Source of the DNA: UBA2638 sp046293135
Lineage (GTDB): Bacteria; Pseudomonadota; Alphaproteobacteria; Micavibrionales; Micavibrionaceae
Direction of reading: 5' to 3'
Length of the DNA stretch: 64,000 bases
Assembly: GCA_046293135.1 (NCBI GenBank)
Contig: JBKBPR010000003.1
Location: 174,788-238,787, forward strand
Position numbers and translations under genes: made by a program. The notes under the pieces were generated by a model. That model was not told the origin of the DNA and did no database searches. It saw nothing but the letters and a program-made list of their open reading frames with translations. Of the stretch, positions 7,537 through 16,898 are shown one piece after another (within the stretch, counting starts at the first letter, position 1; every line of letters begins with the position of its first letter).

Positions 7537-7983
7537 ATGGCACAAAAAGACGGGCAATATCACGTTTTTGTTTACGGCACTTTGATGCGGGGCGAGCGCA
7601 ATCACGCCGTGATGAAAGATGCGGTTTATCTCGGCGCAATCCGCACCGCCCGCGCCGGATTTGATCTGGTGGAATTTGAATCAGGATCGGCGATCGGTAA
7701 ATTCACCCCTGGCCTGCTGGACAATGGCGGTTATTATATCTCCGGCGAAGTGTATGAAGTCGATGCGGCGCTGCTTGAGGAGCTCGACGCGTTCGAGCTT
7801 GAGGGCGTTGAATACACCCGCAAACGCATATTCTTGAGCGACGGCACAAGCGCTTGGACATATATTTTTATAGGCTCGAAAAAACAAGTCGCCGTTCCGC
7901 GCTATATTTTCAGCGATGAAAAACAGCGCACGAAATATTGGCTATCCGATGTACAAAACGGCGCAATCAGCCGCGTAGCTTGA
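7537..7983 (+). CDS. Gamma-glutamylcyclotransferase-fold protein (AIG2/GGCT family)
   Basis: Small enzyme of 148 residues, related to proteins that release 5-oxoproline from gamma-glutamyl amino acids or amines. The N-terminal signature VFVYGTLMRGERNH is the substrate-loop motif of the family. The catalytic acid is probably the Glu in the ELDAFELEG stretch, about residues 85-93, and the family's terminal aromatic residues follow. The exact substrate cannot be told from sequence. The ATG at 7537 is chosen because it starts the conserved core and sits 8 bases downstream of a good -10 box. It stands alone, divergent from xerC. Confidence 0.82.
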   Translation: MAQKDGQYHVFVYGTLMRGERNHAVMKDAVYLGAIRTARAGFDLVEFESGSAIGKFTPGLLDNGGYYISGEVYEVDAALLEELDAFELEGVEYTRKRIFLSDGTSAWTYIFIGSKKQVAVPRYIFSDEKQRTKYWLSDVQNGAISRVA

Positions 7984-8026
7984 GCTTTGTAAAGTCTATT
8001 AGATTGAATTAAACCAAAAATAAACC

Positions 8027-8749
8027 TTAAATCGGCAGGTCGAGCCAGTGGCGGAAGCTGCGTTCGATCACGCGGGCGAGGAACAATATCTGATCCGTGG
8101 CTTGCCCCTCGTGGAACATATCGGGGTGGCGGCTGCCAAAGGCGAGGATGGCGGGCGGCGTATCCATCGAAATATCAACGCGTAGCAAAATCTGTGAGCC
8201 AACCAGCGTAGCCCCGCCGCCGTAAATCGCTTCGATCCCGCTGATATTATCTTGCAGCAGGATGTTCTTTCCCATCATCCATTTATCAACCGTGCCCGAC
8301 GGGATGATACGGATTCCTGTGGTGTGGACGTGCGGAATTTCGCCGCCGGCGCTCTCAACCACAAAGGTCGTAATATCAATATCCAGCAAATCGGTCAGAT
8401 CCATTGTGATCGTATGGATGAAATCATCGAAATTCCTCGCCTCCAGCAAACGCAGCACAGCCTTGTGGATTCGCTGCTGGTTGTTCATATTGGCGCGGGA
8501 GGTTTCGACAATCTCGCGCGTGGTCTGAATGACTTCTTCTTTATCGGCCTTCAGGCGTTTGATCATATAGGATTGGAAATCGGCAACGCCCTTTGTGTCA
8601 TTGAGGGCAGGCACTTCCAGAAACTCGCAAGCCTCCGGATTGTTTTTCAGGAATTTCGGATTGGCGCGCAAATAGGCCAAAATATCATCATCGTTTAAAT
8701 CCATAAGCTCTGCTGCTGTGTTGGTGTTGTGCTGTGACAAATCGGGCAT
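8027..8749 (-). CDS. DUF484 family protein (GAF-like)
   Basis: The 240-residue protein matches the DUF484 family. Its N-terminal part (LNDDDILAYLRANPKFL) is the usual helical start, a coiled-coil stretch follows, and a GAF-like domain fills about residues 90-235. DUF484 genes are commonly next to xerC and are thought to be regulatory or structural; no enzymatic residues are known. Here it lies between fsa and xerC on the same strand, 550 bases upstream of the xerC start, with the cyclotransferase gene on the opposite strand in between. Confidence 0.85.
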   Translation of the reverse strand: MPDLSQHNTNTAAELMDLNDDDILAYLRANPKFLKNNPEACEFLEVPALNDTKGVADFQSYMIKRLKADKEEVIQTTREIVETSRANMNNQQRIHKAVLRLLEARNFDDFIHTITMDLTDLLDIDITTFVVESAGGEIPHVHTTGIRIIPSGTVDKWMMGKNILLQDNISGIEAIYGGGATLVGSQILLRVDISMDTPPAILAFGSRHPDMFHEGQATDQILFLARVIERSFRHWLDLPI

Positions 8750-8910
8750 AATGGCTGAAATATCTTTCTTGTGTTTTGTTGCTGGCGTGAATCATCAATT
8801 CATCCAGTATAGCATGATGATTTTCCAAATTAAAAATACGCTGTGATGGCTATCGTGTTGTTGGCGCAGGGCGTATGCTTTCTGCGTGATTTTTTATTCA
8901 GAGCCAAGCC

Positions 8911-9567
8911 TTACAAAATGCTCTGTCCGGTTTTTTTCCAGTCTTCAACGAAGGCCGCAAGCCCCTTATCAGTGAGCGGGTGATTGTAAAGCTGGCGAAT
9001 AACCGCAGGCGGACATGTCACGACATCTGCGCCCATTTTCGCGCTATCGATAATATGCATCGGGTTGCGGACAGAGGCGACTAAAACTTGCGTATAGATC
9101 GTGTCGTAATTCTCGTAAATCGTGAGAATATCGGAAATCAGCTGCATTCCGTCTTGTGAAATATCATCGAGCCGCCCGACAAACGGGGAGATAAACGTTG
9201 CGCCCGCCTTGGCCGCGAGCAGCGCTTGCCCCGGTGAAAAGCACAAGGTCACATTCACCATCGTGCCGTTATCGGAAAGCTCCTTACAGACGCGCAGCCC
9301 GTCCATCGTCAGCGGCACTTTGACAGCGATATTATCGGCAATCGCCGCGAGCTTTTTGCCTTCTTTTATCATGGTGTCATAATCGGTGGCTGCGACCTCG
9401 GCGCTGACGGGGCCATCGACAATGCCGCAAATTTCCTCAATCAACGGGATAAACTCACGCCCTGATTTGGCAATAATCGAAGGGTTGGTCGTCACACCGT
9501 CGAGCATCCCGACAGCGGCGAGTTCACGGATTTCGGTCAAATCAGATGTATCGGCAAAAAATTTCAT
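8911..9567 (-). CDS. fsa: Fructose-6-phosphate aldolase / transaldolase-like
   Basis: The 218-residue short transaldolase (TalC/FSA type) reversibly cleaves fructose 6-phosphate or acts as transaldolase. It begins MKFFADTSDL, has GVTTNPSI, and the Schiff-base lysine sits in VKVPLT (about residue 84). TQVLVASVRN and DVVTCPP complete the barrel signatures. The ATG at 9567 has AAGGACA about 10 bases upstream. It is divergent from priA, an arrangement frequent in alphaproteobacteria. FSA and transaldolase activities are not separable by sequence alone. Confidence 0.92.
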   Translation of the reverse strand: MKFFADTSDLTEIRELAAVGMLDGVTTNPSIIAKSGREFIPLIEEICGIVDGPVSAEVAATDYDTMIKEGKKLAAIADNIAVKVPLTMDGLRVCKELSDNGTMVNVTLCFSPGQALLAAKAGATFISPFVGRLDDISQDGMQLISDILTIYENYDTIYTQVLVASVRNPMHIIDSAKMGADVVTCPPAVIRQLYNHPLTDKGLAAFVEDWKKTGQSIL

Positions 9568-9699
9568 AGCGCGGTGTTGTCCTTAAATTTCGAGTAAGCA
9601 AAACTGTTATACACATCTCTAGACATTACGCGCCGCTTTTTCAAGCGCTAAGGGAAAGTGCGGGGCATATTTCCGCTGTTTTCTTGCCGCTGAATTTCC

Positions 9700-9705
9700 T
9701 ATGAT
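9700..9705 (+). promoter_or_regulatory. Candidate -10 box of priA
   Basis: TATGAT (5 of 6 matches to consensus) ends 6 bases before the ATG at 9712. No clear -35 and no Shine-Dalgarno sequence are visible. The spacing resembles that at 7524, 33292 and 36231 and suggests a leaderless mRNA. Confidence 0.4.
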
Positions 9706-9711
9706 GGGCGC

Positions 9712-12006
9712 ATGCAAAAGAATTTATTCGCACAGCAAGGTGAGGGGACGGATGACGGCGAGGCGGCGCAGCAAAGCGCATCGCAACAGCCCTCCGGCGA
9801 AATAGCCCCGAAGCGCGTTATGAGCGTTCTAGTGCCTTATCCCGTGGACAAGGTTTATGATTATGCCGTGCCGCAAGGGGTGGAGGTTGCGGCGGGTGAT
9901 TATGTTGTTGTGCCGCTCGGTAAGCGCGAGATTCCCGCCGTGGTTTGGGGGGAGGCGGTGGGCGATGTTGCGCCCTCGAAATTAAAGCCGGTCATCAGCC
10001 GTTATGACTTTCCGCCGATGGCCGAAGTGCAGCGCCGCTTCATTGACCGCGCCGCCGATTACACGATGAATGCGCGGGGCTTTGTGCTGAAAATGTCCTT
10101 GAGCGTTCCGGCGGGGCTGGAGCCGCCCAAGCCGATTACGGCCTATACGCTGGCCGCCGATCTGCGCAGCTCGACGGCTTACTTGCAAAATCTTAACCCC
10201 AAGCAACAGGCGGTTTGTAAGCTCCTGAGCGATGGCGCTGCGCGCCGCCTGAGCGAGATTACAGACCAGACGGAGGCGAGCAGCAGCGCGGTCAAAACCT
10301 TGCTCAAAAAAGGCGTGCTGGAGGGGGTGGAGATATATTCCGCCGCGCCTTGCCGTAATCCGCAGGTTGATAACGCTGAGGCGGTCGAGCTCTCCAGCGA
10401 TCAGGAACAAGCCGCCAGCGCCTTGATTGATATCCAGCGCAGCGGCAGCTTTCAGGCTGTATTGCTGGATGGGGTGACGGGGGCGGGCAAGACCGAAACC
10501 TATTTCGAAGCCGTGGCCGAGGCGCTGCGTCAGGACAAACAGGTTTTGATCTTGTTGCCTGAAATTGCGTTGTCCAACGCGTTTTTGGAGCGGTTTAAAT
10601 CGCGCTTTGGGTGTGCGCCCGCTTTATGGCACTCGCATTTGACAACGGCGCAGCGCAAAAATACGTGGCGCGGTGTCGCAAATGGTGAAACGCGCGTTGT
10701 GATCGGGGCGCGTTCAGCGCTGTTCTTGCCCTATGCCGAGCTGGGCCTGATTATCGTCGATGAGGAACATGATCCGGCCTATAAACAAGAGGACGGAGCG
10801 CTCTATCACGCCCGTGATATGGCTGTGCTGCGCGCGCATCTGGGCGGGTTTCCGATCATTCTCGTTTCGGCGACGCCGTCGCTGGAGACAATTCACAATG
10901 CATGGAACGGACGCTATCGCCATTTGCACCTTCCGGCGCGGTTCGGCGGGGCGCAGCTTCCGAGCGTGCATTTGATTGATATGCGCCGCGACAAGCCGGA
11001 GCGTCAGCATTTCATTTCCCCCGTTCTGGTCAAGGCGGCGCAAGAAACGCTGGAGAGCGGCGAGCAGGTTTTGTTCTTTCTCAATCGCCGCGGCTATGCG
11101 CCGCTCACGCTGTGCCGCACTTGCGGTCACCGTATGAATTGCCCGCGCTGTACGGCGTGGCTAGTGGAGCATCGCGCGGGCGGGGCGCTGCAATGCCATC
11201 ACTGCGGCTATGCGCAAAAATCGCCCAAGGAATGCCCTGAATGCGGCGATAAGGGATCGATGGCCGCGTGCGGCCCCGGTGTTGAGCGCATTTATGAGGA
11301 GGCCAAGGCGCTGTTCCCCGATCGCACTGTGATGGTGCTGGCGAGCGATACGGCGGAAAGCAATGAGGCGCTGAAAGATATGCTGGAGCAAATTCGCTCT
11401 GGCGCGATTGATATTGTGATCGGCACGCAGATTATCGCCAAGGGGCATCACTTCCCGAATTTGACGTTGGTCGGTGTGATTGATGCTGATCTGGGCTTAC
11501 AGGGCGGAGATTTACGCGCCGCCGAGCGGACATACCAGCTTTTGCATCAGGTTGCGGGCAGGGCAGGGCGCGCCGAAAAGCCGGGACGGGTGTTCCTGCA
11601 AAGCTTTATGCCTGAACACCGCATCATGCAGGCCATGACATCGGGTGCGCGGGATGAATTTCTGGAGGCGGAAAGTTGGGAGCGTGAGCAAGCGCATATG
11701 CCGCCCTATAGCCGTTTGGCGGGGATTATCGTTTCAGGACGCGAGGAATCGCAAGTGCTGGAGGTTGCCAAGCAGCTTGGCCGTATCTCCCCGCAAGGCC
11801 GTACGGAAAGCGGTTTGAGCATCCAGACATTGGGCCCTGCGGCTGCGCCCTTGGCACGGCTGCGCGGAAAATATCGCTATCGGCTATTGGTCAATGCCGA
11901 TAAGGCCGTGAACCTTCAAAAAACGCTGGCGGAATGGGTGGGCGCGGTGAAAGTGCCTTCAACCGTCAGGGTGCAGATTGATATCGACCCGCAATCGTTT
12001 TTGTAG
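9712..12006 (+). CDS. priA: Primosomal protein N' (PriA helicase)
   Basis: 3'-5' superfamily 2 helicase that reloads the replisome at stalled or recombined forks. The 764 residues include an N-terminal 3'-DNA-binding domain starting VLVPYPVDKVYDYAVP, Walker A TGAGKTETY, the DEEH box in VDEEHDPAYK, and a zinc-binding insertion with eight cysteines (CRTCG, CPRC, CHHCG, CPECG). These are followed by the helicase C lobe GTQIIAKGHHF and GRAGR. About 35 Ala/Gln-rich residues precede the conserved core, and an internal ATG at 9820 is an alternative start. The gene is divergent from fsa. Confidence 0.96.
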   Translation: MQKNLFAQQGEGTDDGEAAQQSASQQPSGEIAPKRVMSVLVPYPVDKVYDYAVPQGVEVAAGDYVVVPLGKREIPAVVWGEAVGDVAPSKLKPVISRYDFPPMAEVQRRFIDRAADYTMNARGFVLKMSLSVPAGLEPPKPITAYTLAADLRSSTAYLQNLNPKQQAVCKLLSDGAARRLSEITDQTEASSSAVKTLLKKGVLEGVEIYSAAPCRNPQVDNAEAVELSSDQEQAASALIDIQRSGSFQAVLLDGVTGAGKTETYFEAVAEALRQDKQVLILLPEIALSNAFLERFKSRFGCAPALWHSHLTTAQRKNTWRGVANGETRVVIGARSALFLPYAELGLIIVDEEHDPAYKQEDGALYHARDMAVLRAHLGGFPIILVSATPSLETIHNAWNGRYRHLHLPARFGGAQLPSVHLIDMRRDKPERQHFISPVLVKAAQETLESGEQVLFFLNRRGYAPLTLCRTCGHRMNCPRCTAWLVEHRAGGALQCHHCGYAQKSPKECPECGDKGSMAACGPGVERIYEEAKALFPDRTVMVLASDTAESNEALKDMLEQIRSGAIDIVIGTQIIAKGHHFPNLTLVGVIDADLGLQGGDLRAAERTYQLLHQVAGRAGRAEKPGRVFLQSFMPEHRIMQAMTSGARDEFLEAESWEREQAHMPPYSRLAGIIVSGREESQVLEVAKQLGRISPQGRTESGLSIQTLGPAAAPLARLRGKYRYRLLVNADKAVNLQKTLAEWVGAVKVPSTVRVQIDIDPQSFL

Positions 12007-12021
12007 TGCCTAATGTAGCGC

Positions 12022-12831
12022 CTAATCCCTTTTCTTTCGAAACGGATAGAGTATCTGGCCGATGAAATCCTGCGGGTAGTGCTGTTGATCCTCCCCGATG
12101 CCATAGCCCTTCGGCAAAGCGTTTTCAGGGTGGTGATATGTTCCGAATATCAGGTCGATACAAGAAAACATCGAGCAGAAATTTTTGTCATGTGCTTCTT
12201 TTTCCATGGCGTGATGCCAGCGATGGAAATTCGGTGAGGCGAAAACATAACGCATCGGCTTGTTGAATTGCAGCTCGATATTGGCATGGGTGAAGTAGTT
12301 AAAGCCCTTGAGCAATAAGATCGCAAAGACCATGCCCGCGCCGCTAAAGCCGAGCAAATGTAATATTGTCAGGTCAAAGATCATCGCAACCAGCACATCA
12401 ACAGGGTGCAGCCGCATGGAGGTCAGCCAATTCAGATGTTCGGCGCTGTGATGGATGGAATGGACGCGCCAGAGGTATTTATGTGTGAATCTGTGCCGCC
12501 AATAGGTTGAAAAGTCGAGAATAAACGCCCCGAAAAACGCCTGTAGCACCAATGGCAGCGCGTTAATTTCGTCGTTAAAGGCTTGATAGGGGATGATCGG
12601 CGCAATCAGGAAATTGATCAATCCGAGCAGAATAAGGGAGTAAACCGGAATAGCGATCAGAGTATTGCTAAGGGCGAAGCCAAGCTCTTGCCGGAAATCG
12701 TCCTTGAAAAACTTCACGTTTTTTTCGGCGGGGCGCAGTTTTTCGATGCCGAAAAAGATCAATCCGACCAATATCAATTCAACGGCCAGGTCAGCGCTTC
12801 CCATCAGGAAATCAAGAATGATGTCATTCAT
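12022..12831 (-). CDS. Sterol desaturase / fatty acid hydroxylase family membrane protein
   Basis: Integral membrane di-iron enzyme family. The 269 residues have about four hydrophobic segments and the characteristic histidine clusters HRFTH (HxxxH), HSIHH (HxxHH), HRWHH (HxxHH) and a terminal YHH, all expected iron ligands. The substrate is unknown; bacterial members hydroxylate lipids, carotenoids or hopanoid-like molecules. The gene is convergent with priA (15 bases between stops) and downstream, on the same strand, of the membrane-fused spermidine synthase-like gene. Confidence 0.85.
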   Translation of the reverse strand: MNDIILDFLMGSADLAVELILVGLIFFGIEKLRPAEKNVKFFKDDFRQELGFALSNTLIAIPVYSLILLGLINFLIAPIIPYQAFNDEINALPLVLQAFFGAFILDFSTYWRHRFTHKYLWRVHSIHHSAEHLNWLTSMRLHPVDVLVAMIFDLTILHLLGFSGAGMVFAILLLKGFNYFTHANIELQFNKPMRYVFASPNFHRWHHAMEKEAHDKNFCSMFSCIDLIFGTYHHPENALPKGYGIGEDQQHYPQDFIGQILYPFRKKRD

Positions 12832-12891
12832 AAGATCAATATATCACGAAACTTTGGTCAACGGATATATCAAAAATCAAAAGCATTCGTG

Positions 12892-14319
12892 TTAGCGCCT
12901 TTGCGGTTTGTCGTAAAAAATCGTATTTTTATTGTCGGTATAAATGCCCAGCGTATTATGATCCGCAACGTCGCGGTAAAGATAGATCACATTGGCCAGA
13001 TTGGCGTGATCATTGTCCCAAAGCTTGTATTCCTCATTGATCGCCATGCGGTTAATATGCGGGAATACGAGACGGAACGTATTATCTAGCTTTTGGCTGA
13101 AAACACTTTGGAAATTGGGGGATACAATAAAGTTCCCGACAACCACGCCGCCCGGTTTTAGCGCCGCTTTGACTTGCTCGAAGAACTCTTTTGTCACCAG
13201 ATATTCAGGGATAGTCCGATCACCGAAATAGGCGTCTAAAAAGATAATATCGTATTTTTTCTGCGAGCTGGCGAGATAGGCGCGTGCCTCGACAGGGTGG
13301 AATGTTTTATTTTCTTTCAGCGGCTCTTTGAGGATGTATTCCTCGGCAATCTGCAACAACGAGCCATCCATATCCAGATAATCATATTGATTGTGCTCAT
13401 CATCAACGCCGTAAGTGAACGCCCCGGCACCAACCACAAGAATGTCTTTCGGTGGTGCATCGAGGGGCAGGGCATGGATTGTTGCGCGCTCAATGAATTC
13501 AACATATTCGTGTTTCCGTCGTTTATCGTTGAACATCGAAGAATCGCTATTATTCATGATAAGGTGGCGGTTGCCGTTATGCGTTTCATAAACGGCAATC
13601 GTATTATATTGATTATTTTCAACAATATAGAGGGAGCGCATCATGTCGCCTGAATTCATGAAAATGGCAACCATCATGACTCCGAAGGAGAATAATATCT
13701 TTTCCCTCTGTTTTTTGCGGCTCAGCAGAGCCACCAATAAGAATAGAATGACGAAATTGAGCGCCGCAGTGTAATGCACCCCGATCAACGCCATCAAAAC
13801 CAATGTCGAGAATACCGCGCCGAGGAATGACCCCATCGTCGAGAAAAAGAGGATGCTCCCCGTGATCCTTGCAAGGCGCGCTTTTGAGAAATAGTTCGAG
13901 CAAAGCGGAATGGTTTGTCCGAGAAGGTAAACAGGTGTAACCAAAAACAGGGCGGAATAAATCGTGACCAGCAAAAGCCTATGCGTGACGCCAGCTTCCA
14001 TTAGCAGAAGGAAAAACAGGTTGAGGAAATAGTAAGATAGACCGAATAATAAAATGACCGAGGAAATCAGCATGTTTGAAATCAGCTTGTCGCGTACGCC
14101 GAAATATTTGCCGTTGCGGATATGCGGTTTAAAGCGCCCGCCCGATTGATAACCGAAGGCCAGAGGCATCAATACGGCGGCGATAATGATTGAAACCGTG
14201 TCTGTACCGCTACCGATAAAGGGCAGGGTCAGGCGCATGGCAATAAGCTCGGAGGAAAGGACAACATAGCCCTCAAGTAAAATGACAACAAATAGAGCAA
14301 GGCTATAACTGATCTTCAC
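12892..14319 (-). CDS. Membrane protein with C-terminal spermidine synthase-like domain
   Basis: The 475-residue protein has about seven predicted hydrophobic helices in residues 1-215 and a C-terminal (about 235-460) methyltransferase-fold domain of the spermidine synthase type. The latter shows ILVVGAGAFTYG, YLDMDGSLLQIAE, and the catalytic-region YDIIFLDAYFGD, followed by ALKPGGVVVGNF. Such fused proteins are often called spermine/spermidine synthase family or fused MFS/spermidine synthase; real aminopropyltransferase activity is not demonstrated for most. It is divergent from the TraX-like gene and 60 bases upstream of the fatty acid hydroxylase gene. Confidence 0.82.
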   Translation of the reverse strand: MKISYSLALFVVILLEGYVVLSSELIAMRLTLPFIGSGTDTVSIIIAAVLMPLAFGYQSGGRFKPHIRNGKYFGVRDKLISNMLISSVILLFGLSYYFLNLFFLLLMEAGVTHRLLLVTIYSALFLVTPVYLLGQTIPLCSNYFSKARLARITGSILFFSTMGSFLGAVFSTLVLMALIGVHYTAALNFVILFLLVALLSRKKQREKILFSFGVMMVAIFMNSGDMMRSLYIVENNQYNTIAVYETHNGNRHLIMNNSDSSMFNDKRRKHEYVEFIERATIHALPLDAPPKDILVVGAGAFTYGVDDEHNQYDYLDMDGSLLQIAEEYILKEPLKENKTFHPVEARAYLASSQKKYDIIFLDAYFGDRTIPEYLVTKEFFEQVKAALKPGGVVVGNFIVSPNFQSVFSQKLDNTFRLVFPHINRMAINEEYKLWDNDHANLANVIYLYRDVADHNTLGIYTDNKNTIFYDKPQRR

Positions 14320-14396
14320 GGTAAATTATCCTGATAAAAATTTTAAAATGCTTTTCCTGCGTTCCATCATAGAATAAGCCATGCCACAATCCAATT

Positions 14397-15260
14397 ATGT
14401 TTGTGCTTTATCGACAAAATCATACACCGCTTTCACCTGCCTTGACGTCCTATGACATTCTCAAAACATTGGCGATTGTCTTGATGATTATCGACCATGT
14501 CGGGGCGTATTTTTATCCTGATGAAAGCTGGTTTCGTGTGTTGGGGCGGCTTTGTGTGCCGATCTGGTTCTTTTTGATCGGCTATGCGCGTACCCGTGAT
14601 ATCGCGATTTTTGCCCTGGTCGGCGCGGGATTGATCGCGCTTGGGAATATGTTTGCGGGAGAAACGCTGTTTCCGCTCTCGATTTTGGTCGGGTTGATGA
14701 TCGGGCGTTATTGCATTGATGCGTTGATGGGAGCCATGCTGCGTGGCGGCGAGGCGCTGTTGGGGCTGTTCTTTATGCTGCTATTATTATGGATTTTGAC
14801 CGGATTTTTATTCGAATACGGCACGATGGGGCTGCTCTTTACCGTTTCGGGGGCGAGCTGCCGTTATTGGCAGCTCTATCAGGACAAGCTCCGCCCTGAT
14901 TTTAGACGCGATACGCTGCTGTTTATGCTGGCATCTTTTGTGGTTTATCTGATAACGCAAGCCGCGCCGATGGAGCAGCTGAGCGGCATCCAGTTTTTTG
15001 TGCTGGTTTTCGGATTGGCGGCAGTAGGGGCTATACTCTGGCGTTTCCAGAGCGCTGAATTGCCCCATATATCCGCCGCTACGCCGAAAATTTTGCGCCT
15101 CGCCATTCAATTTACGGGGCGGCGCACGCTGGAGATTTATGTGCTGCATTTGCTTGCCTTCAAGGCGCTGGCGGTCTATCTCTACCCTGATCGCTTTCCG
15201 ATGTTTGAATGGAAATGGGTGAATGAATCCATGATGACCTTCCTCAAGGCCATGATCTGA
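14397..15260 (+). CDS. TraX-like integral membrane protein
   Basis: The 287-residue multi-pass protein (about eight hydrophobic helices) starts with SYDILKTLAIVLMIIDHVG and then GRLCVPIWFFLIGYA, the hallmark of the TraX family. F-pilin acetylase TraX is the founding member; chromosomal relatives are probably membrane acyltransferases of unknown substrate. No conjugation genes are nearby, so a transfer role is unlikely. It is divergent from the spermidine synthase-like gene. Confidence 0.8.
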   Translation: MFVLYRQNHTPLSPALTSYDILKTLAIVLMIIDHVGAYFYPDESWFRVLGRLCVPIWFFLIGYARTRDIAIFALVGAGLIALGNMFAGETLFPLSILVGLMIGRYCIDALMGAMLRGGEALLGLFFMLLLLWILTGFLFEYGTMGLLFTVSGASCRYWQLYQDKLRPDFRRDTLLFMLASFVVYLITQAAPMEQLSGIQFFVLVFGLAAVGAILWRFQSAELPHISAATPKILRLAIQFTGRRTLEIYVLHLLAFKALAVYLYPDRFPMFEWKWVNESMMTFLKAMI

Positions 15261-15321
15261 TTTTCTCCGAAGCGGTATCTTGAAGCGTGTAAATTTTTGC
15301 TGATTAAGCTGTGTTGATGTG

Positions 15322-16731
15322 ATGCGGGTTTTTGATTTTCATACAAAAGAGAACGCGGGCAATGCCGCGCCAAAGCCGCAAGATGTGTTCGCCGTTTTTT
15401 CAGATCGGGCTCATATTCTCTATCTTGATAGCGCCGACCGCGCCCATCCCGATTCGCGATATTCCTTTGTGATGTTCGAGCCGGATGCGGTTATCAGCTC
15501 GCAAACCCATAGCAGCTCTGAGGCGTTTGCGGCGATGCGCGCCCTTTTAAGCGCTTATAAACCCGCCGCCACTCATTCTCACGCTGAACTTCCGCCCTTT
15601 ATCGGCGGGCTGGCGGGGTTTTTGGGCTATGATCTGGGGCGTGCGTTGGAGGACTTGCCGAGCCTTGCCAAAGCCGATCCTGACCTGCCCGAATTTTGCA
15701 TGGGGCTTTATTCCCAGCTTTACGCCTATGACCACAAGCATGAGCGCGGAATGCTGATAACCCACGAACGCGCTGGGCGCAGCGATGATTCAGCCGAGGG
15801 CGATGCGCAATCGCGGGAACAAGACTGGCTCGCGCAGTTTCAGGCCGCGCAATCGCAAACGCCGCCTCTAAGCTTTACGCCTGTATCACTCGCATGGCGG
15901 GAGAATTTTACCCAAAGCGCTTATGAGGATTCCTTTGCCCGCATCACAGAATATATCTGCGCCGGTGATATTTTTCAGGCCAATATGACGCGGCGTTTTG
16001 ATGCGCCGTGCGGCGGCGTGCCGGCGGCGGCGCATTATCTGAATTTGCGGCAGGTTAATCCCGCCCCGTTCGCGGGCTATTTCGATGCGGGCGCTTGTAT
16101 TTTATCCTCGGCCTCGCCCGAACGATTTTTAAGACTGGACAAGTCGGGGCGCGTGATCGCAAGGCCGATCAAAGGCACGGCGCGGCAAGATACCAGCGAT
16201 CCGCAGCGTGATATAGAACAGCGCGAGGCGCTTTTAAGCTCCGCCAAGAATCGCGCCGAAAATATCATGATTGTGGATTTGATGCGCAATGATCTCGCCC
16301 GTTCCTGTGCGCCGCATAGTATCGAAGTGCCGGAGCTGTGCGTGCTGGAAAGCTTTGCGGGGCTGCATCACCTTGTTTCGACGGTCAGTGGTCAGCTCGC
16401 CGCGGATAAGGATGTGTTTGATCTTTTGGCGGGGTGCTTCCCCGGCGGCTCAATCACAGGCGCGCCGAAAATACGGGCGATGGAGATTATCGAAGAACTG
16501 GAGCCGACGCGGCGCGGTGCATATTGCGGGGCGATGGGGTATATCGGTTTTGACGGGGCGATGGATATGAATATTCTTATCCGTACCTTGGTTTATAAGG
16601 GCGATAGCGTCAGTTTTCAGGTCGGCGGCGGGATTGTTACGGATTCAGACCCCGCCGAGGAATACGCCGAAACCCTCACCAAAGCGCATAAGATTTTGGA
16701 GAGTTTTACGCGAATAAACGATGTGCGTTGA
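15322..16731 (+). CDS. pabB: Aminodeoxychorismate synthase component I
   Basis: Converts chorismate plus ammonia to 4-amino-4-deoxychorismate for p-aminobenzoate and folate. It is assigned as PabB and not anthranilate synthase TrpE because the key motif reads RPIKGTA, with the nucleophilic lysine typical of aminodeoxychorismate synthase (TrpE has Ala there). Other conserved blocks are SASPERFL, ENIMIVDLMRND, PGGSITGAPKIRAMEII and VGGGIVTDSDP. At about 469 residues it has the full length. A GTG at 15319 directly precedes the chosen ATG. pabA and pabC follow, but a 167-base repeat-containing gap separates pabB from pabA. Confidence 0.93.
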   Translation: MRVFDFHTKENAGNAAPKPQDVFAVFSDRAHILYLDSADRAHPDSRYSFVMFEPDAVISSQTHSSSEAFAAMRALLSAYKPAATHSHAELPPFIGGLAGFLGYDLGRALEDLPSLAKADPDLPEFCMGLYSQLYAYDHKHERGMLITHERAGRSDDSAEGDAQSREQDWLAQFQAAQSQTPPLSFTPVSLAWRENFTQSAYEDSFARITEYICAGDIFQANMTRRFDAPCGGVPAAAHYLNLRQVNPAPFAGYFDAGACILSSASPERFLRLDKSGRVIARPIKGTARQDTSDPQRDIEQREALLSSAKNRAENIMIVDLMRNDLARSCAPHSIEVPELCVLESFAGLHHLVSTVSGQLAADKDVFDLLAGCFPGGSITGAPKIRAMEIIEELEPTRRGAYCGAMGYIGFDGAMDMNILIRTLVYKGDSVSFQVGGGIVTDSDPAEEYAETLTKAHKILESFTRINDVR

Positions 16732-16753
16732 TTGATTTATAGTGATTATATGG

Positions 16754-16838
16754 ATTACACGGACTGCGCCGTGTAATGACGTTTTTCTTTTGTCATTCTA
16801 TTCATTCCTGACGTCATCACACGCTTTATGCGTGTGAT
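16754..16838. repeat. Twin hairpin repeat between pabB and pabA
   Basis: Two perfect 9-bp hairpins, ATTACACGG/CCGTGTAAT (16754-16777) and ATCACACGC/GCGTGTGAT (16816-16838), flank a TTTTTCTTTTGTCATTC stretch. The GTCAT/CCAG wording resembles the blocks at 5929 and 29965 and suggests REP-like elements. The first hairpin followed by GACGTTTTTC could also act as a terminator after pabB. Confidence 0.65.
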
Positions 16839-16898
16839 CCACACCCAGCACAACATCTCAAATTGATTTCACGCCGTGAAAAGTCTAATCTCTGCGCC

